Below are positions 32,980 to 38,260 of a DNA stretch of 38,260 nt, in pieces. The notes beneath the pieces are model-generated. The model had not been told where the DNA came from and did no database searches. It saw only the letters and a program-made list of their open reading frames with translations. How positions within the stretch are numbered: the first letter of the stretch is position 1; each line of letters opens with the position of its first letter. The stretch spans positions 1 to 38,260 of the forward strand of contig JAEEVG010000022.1 of assembly GCA_016290835.1 (NCBI GenBank). The letters run 5' to 3'. The stretch comes from Bacteroidales bacterium (GTDB lineage: Bacteria > Bacteroidota > Bacteroidia > Bacteroidales > UBA932). The position numbers and the translations under genes are program-made.

Positions 32980-33098
32980 CAGAAAAATACTGCAGCAGCC
33001 GGAATTCACCTGTCCGGTCTGCTTCTTACAACCGGGTGGTAGATTTTGGTTAATTGTATTGTGGGAAAACGGGGTCCGCGGGAGCGCACCCCGTTTTT
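32980..33098 (+). ncRNA. Candidate small RNA (about 120 nt)
   Basis: The segment runs from just after the box at 32967-32974 to the T-tract at 33098. It contains a 5-bp hairpin CCGGA...TCCGG (about 32999-33017) and the strong terminator. No open frame of note is visible. I recognise no known RNA family. It could be a trans-acting sRNA of the kind that represses polysaccharide genes in Bacteroides, or an attenuated leader of the GH54 operon. The exact ends are inferred. Confidence 0.35.
33066..33098 (+). terminator. Strong intrinsic terminator in the HTCS/GH54 intergenic region
   Basis: AAAACGGGGT (33066-33075) pairs with ACCCCGTTTT (33088-33097), with a 12-nt GC-rich loop and a T-tract to 33098. 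No protein gene ends upstream on this strand. It may also work on the minus strand because of the flanking A-tract. Confidence 0.65.
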
Positions 33099-33154
33099 AT
33101 TGTGCCGATGCGTTCTTTTCCGGCTCAGGCGGATGGGAATCGGTGGAAATTTTT

Positions 33155-33162
33155 TATATTTG
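33155..33162 (+). promoter_or_regulatory. -7 promoter box of the GH54 gene
   Basis: TATATTTG, exact TAnnTTTG, 26 nt before the ATG at 33189 and downstream of the terminator at 33066-33098. Confidence 0.6.
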
Positions 33163-33188
33163 GGCAAATAACCAATTATCCTGCATCA

Positions 33189-36100
33189 ATGAAAAAAATC
33201 TTGTTCGGAATCAGCGTCGGCCTGGTACTTCTGGCCGCCGTGATTGCTTGTAATCGTATGGCCGGGTCCCAGGCGCTTGCCCGCCCCGAGGGCCCTTGTG
33301 ATGTGTATGCCCGGGGCGGCACCCCCTGCGTGGCTGCGCACAGTACGACCCGTGCCTTGTATGCCGCCTATGACGGCCCTCTGTATCAGGTGATGCGCCA
33401 GTCGGACGGCAAGACCCTGGATATCGGCGTGGTGAAAGCCTCCGCCGGCGACCCGGGCGGCTATGCCGACGCTGCGGCTCAGGATGCCTTCTGCCAGGAT
33501 ACCTACTGCTGGATCACGGTCCTGTATGACCAGTCCGGCAAAGGCAACCACCTCTACCAGGCTCCGCGGGGCGGTTTCAGCGGCCCGGCGATGGGCGGCT
33601 ACAACAATGTCCCCGTTTCCGACTGGGCTCCCGTGTCCGTGATGGGCCACAAAGTCTATGGTATTTTCATCGCTCCGGGCATGGGCTTGCGTCTGAATGA
33701 TCCGGTCGGCACCGCGGTCGACGACCAGGCCGAGGGTCAGTACTGGGTCATCAGCGGCCAGCACTACAACTCCGGCTGCTGCTTCGACTACGGCAACGCC
33801 GAAACCGACAGCCGCGACGACGGCGACGGCACGATGGAGACCACCTACTTCGGCAACTCCCGGGGCTGGTACTATGGCGAAGGAGATGGCCCGTGGCTGA
33901 TGACCGACCAGGAGAACAACCTGGTGGGCTGCGTCAACCCGGATCCGAACGACAAATACTGCCGCGGCCTGAATACCGTGTCCTGGCGTTTCGTCACCGC
34001 GACCGCCGACGGCGAGCCGCATCACTGGCGCTCCATGGGCGGCAATGCCCAGGAGGGAGAACTGAAAGTTTACTATGACGGCGGCCGCATCCAGAATCCG
34101 CGCAGCAGCTACGACCCCATGCGCAAGCAGGGCGCCATCCTGTTGGGCAACGGCGGCGACAACAGCAACGGCTCCGCCGGTACGTTCTATGAGGGCGCGA
34201 TGACTGCCGCCGGCACCTTCCCGACCCAGGAACTCAACCAGCAGATCCAGGCGAATGTCGTGGCCGCCTGCTATCGCGTGGCGAGCGTCGAGGTGTTCCC
34301 CGCGCTCCAGGACGCCCGTCCGTCCAACGTACAGAGCTTCGAGCCCGGGCAGACCCTACGCACCGCGGTTCGCTTTGTCAACAATACCGGAGCGCCCATC
34401 GAGGGGCTCTCGATCGCACTCAAGACCCCGCGCGGCTGGAAAGCTTCCGCGAACGGCGAGCCCGTGATGAAGGTCCCTTACACTGTCGCCCCGGACCAGA
34501 TGGTGGTGGCGGAGTTCGACGTGACCGCCGGTTCTTCCCCGTTTGCGGGAGACCTGGTGGCCATGGCGGCCTGGAAGGGTGAGGGCGTCTCCTTCAGTGA
34601 AACGGGCCGGCTCAAGGTGCACAGCACCCCCGCCGTCAAGATCAACGAGTTCAGCATTTCCGACGGCTTCATCGAACTCTACAATGCTTCCGAGAGCAGT
34701 GTAGACATCTCCGGATGGACGGTCCGCCAGCACGCGACGCACATTCCCGCTTTCTCGGATATCCGCATTCCGTCCGGCACCCGGATCGCCCCGAAGGGCT
34801 TCTATCTGCTCGGGATGGCGAATTCCGGCCTCGCCGTGAATGCCGCCAAGGGTGACAAGACGATCTACCTCCGCAGCGTGGAAGGTTTCCGCGAGGGAGA
34901 CGAGATCCGGATCGGCGGCGAAACGCGCACGGTCAAGTCCGTCAGCGCCCCGCAGCCCACTCCGGTGGATCCCGCCGCGATGATGCGCCGTCCGGCCGCT
35001 GCGCCGGGTGTGCCCACGACGGTGTGGCAGCCCCTGCCGGGCGGCCACGGCATCGAGTTCCCCGCCGGTGTGACCAACATCCCGGTCACCTCTACCTTCG
35101 GATTCGAGGTGGGGCAGAAGATGGCCCTCGGCTATGGCGCCGAGCGTCCTGCCGTTTCCAATAATTTGGAGAAATATGAAGTCGTGACGGTGACCGCGGT
35201 CGGCAAACCGGGCACGCAGGGCTACCTGTCGATGGATGCCAAGCCGGGCGACACCAATATCAAGGTCTCTTCCACGGCGAACATCTCCGTGGGTGACAAG
35301 ATCCGCCTCGACATCGCGAGCGAAGGCCACGGCATCGAGACCGTAACCGTGACCAAGGTCGGCACGCCTTCGGCGCGCAACACCCTGGGCGGCCCCCTGC
35401 GTCCGGATGAGGACGCGGGCACCGGCCTGGACATCGCCGAACCGCTGAAGTTCTTCCATTCCTCCAATATGCCGTACAGCGTGAACGGTACGGGTATCAG
35501 TTTCGAGCCGGCCACCAAGTATCCGCACTACAGCAACGAGCCCGTGCTCGCCCTCTGCTATGCCATCGAACTGGACAAGGCGCTCTCTTCCGCCCATCCG
35601 ATCGATGAGGCGGTGACCGGCGGAAGCGCTGTCGCCGCCGGCGCCTATGCGGGCGCCGTCCCGGCCGACCTGCTCTTCGGCGGCCCGGCCCTCTCCGATA
35701 CGGGCGGCAGCATCCTGCTCCGCGATGCCCGCGGCCACGTGGCCGACGCCCTGAACTTCGGTCTGCTCGTGGATCCCTGGCTCTCCGAGGGTTATCAGGC
35801 GGATTCCGGTGCCAACGCACCGGGCAACTTCGTGCCCACGCCTTCTGCTTCCCGCCGCTTCGGCGCCCTCCCGGGTGCGACGGCCTCCGTCAGTGCCGGC
35901 CGCTATCCCGACGGAGCCGACCTGGATGACAACAAGAATGACTTCCGCGTCCAGCAGACCTTCGGCCTGGCCGCTGCCGCTGAGGCCGGCGCGGACAATA
36001 TCAAGCTCCTCTCGGTGCAGGGCATCACGCCCGGTTCGTCCCTCGTCTTCGGACGCGGGGCGGATGCCGCGGTGGTCGAGGTTGCTGAAGTCGGTTCTCC

Positions 36101-36431
36101 CGGCGCGACCGTCCTCTCGGCTCCCGCCGGTCCCGGCGCCCGGAGCCTGACCGTCCTCTCCGCCCAGGGCTTCGTGCCCGGCCAGGTCGTCCTCGTCGGT
36201 GCCGAGAAGGCCGAGGTCGCGGAGGTGATCATCCCGCGCGGCCGGCGTCTGCCGCCCGCCGAGATGCTCCAGAAACTGGTGCTCAAGACGCCGCTCCGCC
36301 AGTCCCACAAGGCCTCTGATCCGGTCTGTGGCACGGGTGTGACCCTGAAAGCGCCCCTGAAGGCGGCTGCGGCGCCCGGTGCACCGGTCACTTCTGCACA
36401 GCCTACCCCCGGCGCGCCCAACCGGTATTAG
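33189..36431 (+). CDS. Multidomain GH54 alpha-L-arabinofuranosidase lipoprotein with NEW3 and lamin-tail domains
   Basis: A 1,080-residue lipoprotein (AAVIAC, Cys21). Residues 35-355 are strikingly like the catalytic domain of fungal AbfB: GPCDVYARGGTPCVAAHSTT, YDQSGKGNHLYQAP, CCFDYGNAET and GGDNSNGSAGTFYEG. Glu205 (nucleophile) and Asp324 (acid/base) are in place. So are the three disulfide pairs of AbfB: Cys37-Cys47, Cys102-Cys107 and the vicinal Cys197-Cys198. Cys248/Cys258 is a possible extra pair. It would release arabinose from arabinan or arabinoxylan. A NEW3-like domain (about 365-480) follows, then a lamin-tail domain (from about 481) interrupted by repeat modules and ending PTPGAPNRY. 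Fungal enzymes carry CBM42 instead. In-frame starts from 33054 were rejected because they precede the promoter. Confidence 0.9.
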   Translation: MKKILFGISVGLVLLAAVIACNRMAGSQALARPEGPCDVYARGGTPCVAAHSTTRALYAAYDGPLYQVMRQSDGKTLDIGVVKASAGDPGGYADAAAQDAFCQDTYCWITVLYDQSGKGNHLYQAPRGGFSGPAMGGYNNVPVSDWAPVSVMGHKVYGIFIAPGMGLRLNDPVGTAVDDQAEGQYWVISGQHYNSGCCFDYGNAETDSRDDGDGTMETTYFGNSRGWYYGEGDGPWLMTDQENNLVGCVNPDPNDKYCRGLNTVSWRFVTATADGEPHHWRSMGGNAQEGELKVYYDGGRIQNPRSSYDPMRKQGAILLGNGGDNSNGSAGTFYEGAMTAAGTFPTQELNQQIQANVVAACYRVASVEVFPALQDARPSNVQSFEPGQTLRTAVRFVNNTGAPIEGLSIALKTPRGWKASANGEPVMKVPYTVAPDQMVVAEFDVTAGSSPFAGDLVAMAAWKGEGVSFSETGRLKVHSTPAVKINEFSISDGFIELYNASESSVDISGWTVRQHATHIPAFSDIRIPSGTRIAPKGFYLLGMANSGLAVNAAKGDKTIYLRSVEGFREGDEIRIGGETRTVKSVSAPQPTPVDPAAMMRRPAAAPGVPTTVWQPLPGGHGIEFPAGVTNIPVTSTFGFEVGQKMALGYGAERPAVSNNLEKYEVVTVTAVGKPGTQGYLSMDAKPGDTNIKVSSTANISVGDKIRLDIASEGHGIETVTVTKVGTPSARNTLGGPLRPDEDAGTGLDIAEPLKFFHSSNMPYSVNGTGISFEPATKYPHYSNEPVLALCYAIELDKALSSAHPIDEAVTGGSAVAAGAYAGAVPADLLFGGPALSDTGGSILLRDARGHVADALNFGLLVDPWLSEGYQADSGANAPGNFVPTPSASRRFGALPGATASVSAGRYPDGADLDDNKNDFRVQQTFGLAAAAEAGADNIKLLSVQGITPGSSLVFGRGADAAVVEVAEVGSPGATVLSAPAGPGARSLTVLSAQGFVPGQVVLVGAEKAEVAEVIIPRGRRLPPAEMLQKLVLKTPLRQSHKASDPVCGTGVTLKAPLKAAAAPGAPVTSAQPTPGAPNRY
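34839..36240 (+). repeat. Five degenerate repeat modules in the GH54 protein C-terminal half
   Basis: Modules share a pattern like A-x-x-G-D-x-x-I-x-(V/L)-x-S-x-x-G-(F/I)-x-x-G-(D/Q)-x-(I/V)-x-(I/L), followed by a V-x-x-V strand. Approximate copies: 34839-34950, 35050-35215, 35216-35390, 35960-36120 and 36121-36240. The first three lie inside the lamin-tail domain and the last two near its C-terminal end (35680-35950 holds the rest of that domain). The function is unknown; they may be spacers or ligand-binding strands. Confidence 0.55.
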
Positions 36432-36435
36432 TCGC

Positions 36436-37554
36436 GTGGAGGACCTGCATCGTTTCAAGGTCCTGCTGCTGCCGCTTTGTGCAGCCTGCCTGGCGCTCTC
36501 GCTCTGGATGCTCCTGCATTCCTGGGCGGGGGCGCCGATGGCGGGTTGCGGGGCCCTCAGTGCCTGCGACAGCGTCATGAACAGCCCCTGGGCCTATGTG
36601 CTGGGGGGCGTGCCGGTAAGCCTGCCTGCCGCCTCCCTCTATGTCCTGCTGTTGATCTGTCTGCTCTTCCTGGGCTCGGATACCTCGCTGGACCGTATGC
36701 TTTGGGGCGTGGCCTTGCCGCTGCTTTCCGGCTGCATCGTGGGAGCCGCCCTGTGGTTCTGCTGGCTGCAAATCGGCGTGTTGCACCGCTTCTGCCCATA
36801 TTGTACGGTCCTGCACTTGCTGGGCTGCGTTGCTGCGGTGCTGATCCTGCGACGTTCTTTCCGCGCCGGCCGGCACGCCGTACCCGTCTTTGTCGCCGGC
36901 CTTTTCGCCGCCGCGGTTTTCGCCTTCGTGCAAGCGCGGACGGTACCTGAAACAATCTATGACAGCGGCAGCACGGGGGAGGCTTTGCCCGTTTTTACCG
37001 ATGCGGAAGTGCCCGCCCTGGGTGCGGAAGACGCTCCGGTGGAAATCACCCTGCTGTTCGATTTCCAGTGCGTCCATTGCCGCAGGCTCCACCGCCTCCT
37101 GCCCGAGCTGCTGGACAAGACCGGCGGGCGGCTGCGCATCCGGCTCTGCCCGGTCCCGCTCAGCAGCGCCTGCAACCCGTACATCCCGGCTTCCGGGACC
37201 GACCGTTTCGCCGGCTCGTGTGCCCTCACGCGGCTTGCGCTCGCCATCTGGTATGCTGCTCCGCAGGCCGCACCGGCCTATTGGGATGCCCTGCTGGACG
37301 AGAATGCTCCGGATCCGGAGCAGGCGGAAGCGCAGGCGCGCGCCCTGCTCGGCGAGGCCTTTGAAAGCGCCCTCTCCGATGCGCGCATCGATGCCTACCT
37401 GAAGCGGGTTTACGAATTGTTCGGACGGACCTCCACCTTGGATAAGAGCGGGGTGCCGCGCCTGATCTTCGGCGGACGCTGGCTCGTGCCCGAGGTGGAC
37501 GAGACGGAACCGCTCCTTTCCCTCATCCGCTCGGAATTGGGCGCGGAATTGTGA
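36436..37554 (+). CDS. VKOR-DsbA fusion, disulfide-forming enzyme
   Basis: A 372-residue membrane protein. Residues 8-160 form a vitamin K epoxide reductase-like four- to five-helix domain with loop cysteines Cys38 and Cys44 (GCGALSACDSV) and the active CPYC (Cys120, Cys123). Residues about 190-372 form a periplasmic thioredoxin/DsbA-like domain with CVHC (Cys212, Cys215) after a cis-Pro-type SGVPRLIFGG segment. Such fusions oxidise cysteines in exported proteins and pass electrons to quinone. The GTG start at 36436 lies 4 nt after the GH54 stop. An ATG at 36379 would overlap GH54 by 53 nt and lacks support. Co-transcription suggests GH54, with its three predicted disulfides, is a main client. 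Confidence 0.85.
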   Translation: MEDLHRFKVLLLPLCAACLALSLWMLLHSWAGAPMAGCGALSACDSVMNSPWAYVLGGVPVSLPAASLYVLLLICLLFLGSDTSLDRMLWGVALPLLSGCIVGAALWFCWLQIGVLHRFCPYCTVLHLLGCVAAVLILRRSFRAGRHAVPVFVAGLFAAAVFAFVQARTVPETIYDSGSTGEALPVFTDAEVPALGAEDAPVEITLLFDFQCVHCRRLHRLLPELLDKTGGRLRIRLCPVPLSSACNPYIPASGTDRFAGSCALTRLALAIWYAAPQAAPAYWDALLDENAPDPEQAEAQARALLGEAFESALSDARIDAYLKRVYELFGRTSTLDKSGVPRLIFGGRWLVPEVDETEPLLSLIRSELGAEL

Positions 37555-37593
37555 ATTTGACTTTTTTTGCACTTACCATATTTATCAACCGTT

Positions 37594-38260
37594 ATGTATA
37601 AGCATCTTTTACCCTGCCTGGCCGCCCTGATCCTGGGGCAGGCTTTTCTCCCCGCACAGGAGAAGTACGAAATCAACGGCATCGACATGACGCGGGTTGA
37701 ATATGAGCATTTCAAGAATCCCGACCGGGAATTCCGGGGTGTGCGCTTCATCAGCCTGAACCTCGACCGCTCCACGGAGCAGTCCATGCGGGATGCCGTC
37801 GAACGCGATTTCAAGACCGACAAATGGGGGTCCTTCGTGCTGATTGCCGGCGGTGGCAGTACGGCCGGCCTGTCCGACGAATACCTCGCCGGTTCCGGCC
37901 GGCAGCGGAAGGAGACCGGCATCGCCTACCTCAGCGAGGAATATTTCAAACTCTACCGGGCCGCCATCGAGAAGGGCCTGGAACTGGGCTTCAAGTGCAC
38001 CACGCTTTATGATGAGTGGGAGTATCCGAGCGGTATGGTGGAAGGCCTGTTCTACAGCCGCTACCCGCAGGACTGCGCCAAGAGCCTGGAGATGGAGGAA
38101 AAGGATGTGTCGGGCCGTGCCCAGACCGTGACCCTCACCATGCCCGAAAGCGGGATCTATATGGGGTCCGTGCTGATGAACCTCGACACCTACGAAAGGC
38201 GGGATGTCAGCAGCTCCTTCCGCGACGGGACCCTGCGCTGCAATGTCCCCGCGGGCAACT
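37594..38260 (+). CDS. GH106-like alpha-L-rhamnosidase, N-terminal part (runs off the window end)
   Basis: An open frame from the ATG at 37594 to the window edge, 222 codons. A signal peptide (MYKHLLPCLAALILGQAFLP, cleavage near Ala21) is followed by FKNPDREFRGVRFISLNLDR, AYLSEEYFKLYRAAIEKGLE and TTLYDEWEYPSGMVEGLFYS, matching the first barrel segment of GH106 enzymes (family form YDE..(W/Y)PSG). The catalytic residues lie beyond the edge. GH106 removes terminal alpha-L-rhamnose, which would feed RhaT/RhaA/RhaB. It follows VKOR-DsbA after 39 nt. A related uncharacterised family with the same N-terminal fold is possible. Confidence 0.72.
   Translation, partial: MYKHLLPCLAALILGQAFLPAQEKYEINGIDMTRVEYEHFKNPDREFRGVRFISLNLDRSTEQSMRDAVERDFKTDKWGSFVLIAGGGSTAGLSDEYLAGSGRQRKETGIAYLSEEYFKLYRAAIEKGLELGFKCTTLYDEWEYPSGMVEGLFYSRYPQDCAKSLEMEEKDVSGRAQTVTLTMPESGIYMGSVLMNLDTYERRDVSSSFRDGTLRCNVPAGN

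Larger units (their letters stand above)
32788..33188. other. Intergenic region between HTCS and GH54
   Basis: A 401-bp region, AT-rich by local standards, with no convincing protein gene. It contains the HTCS upstream repeats (32804-32881), a -7 box at 32967-32974 with a possible transcript ending at the hairpin 33066-33098, and the GH54 -7 box at 33155-33162. A homopolymer-like T stretch lies around 32848-32862. Confidence 0.7.

Noticed and set aside
1-38260. tRNA genes, CRISPR arrays, insertion sequences or phage genes
   Set aside because: Intergenic gaps were read on both strands; no cloverleaf, repeat-spacer pattern or transposase was found.

Overview
The window looks like chromosome from a GC-rich member of the Bacteroidales. 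Three things point there. Nearly every operon start carries a Bacteroidetes-type -7 box (TAnnTTTG) and few starts have a clear Shine-Dalgarno. There is a hybrid two-component regulator of the HTCS type. The gene families (GH97, DUF4861, GH2 with a C-terminal Ig-like tail, NagX- and GH89-like fragments, a RhaT/RhaA/RhaB set, FucI/FucP) are typical of gut or rumen Bacteroidales. No tRNA, rRNA, CRISPR, insertion sequence or phage gene was seen. The genus cannot be fixed from the sequence alone.

Layout. 1-112: 5' end of purA (minus). 195-2567: secreted GH2 beta-galactosidase. 2564-5499: a divergent lipid-type module (acyl carrier protein and acyl-activating ligase on minus, GNAT-fold acyltransferase on plus), then a small lipoprotein and a MATE exporter up to 7560. 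7656-10799: fucI-fucP. 10898-13553: anaerobic ribonucleotide reductase nrdD-nrdG. 13568-16893: a convergent pair, a six-hairpin glycosidase-like lipoprotein and a PL1 pectate lyase. 16997-20727: rhaB-rhaA-rhaT operon (minus), divergent from a DUF4861 lipoprotein (20787-21653). 21663-23582: GH97 (minus). 23666-28875: tightly packed plus-strand run of a large MscS-type channel, a short chimeric gene remnant, an SGNH esterase and a GH28. 28891-32787: HTCS regulator (minus). 33189-38260: divergent run of a multidomain GH54 arabinofuranosidase, a VKOR-DsbA fusion and a partial GH106-like alpha-L-rhamnosidase.

How it fits together. Apart from housekeeping genes (purA, nrdDG, the lipid module), the theme is pectin, especially rhamnogalacturonan. 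PL1 and GH28 would cut the backbone, an SGNH esterase may remove acyl groups, GH2, GH97 and GH54 would strip galactose and arabinose, and GH106 would release rhamnose. RhaT, RhaA and RhaB import and convert rhamnose, and FucI/FucP handle fucose. No SusC/SusD pair, kuronate pathway, rhamnulose-1-phosphate aldolase or fuculokinase lies in the window, so the system is dispersed or continues outside it.

Most notable points: (1) a GH54 enzyme that retains the three disulfides of the fungal enzyme, including the rare vicinal Cys-Cys pair, followed 4 nt later by its own VKOR-DsbA disulfide-forming enzyme; (2) an in-frame chimera joining the start of a NagX-like acetyltransferase to the end of a GH89 alpha-N-acetylglucosaminidase at a shared W-x-G-L motif; (3) a candidate small RNA or leader with its own promoter and strong terminator in the HTCS/GH54 intergenic region; (4) promoters whose -7 box nearly touches the ATG, suggesting leaderless mRNAs.
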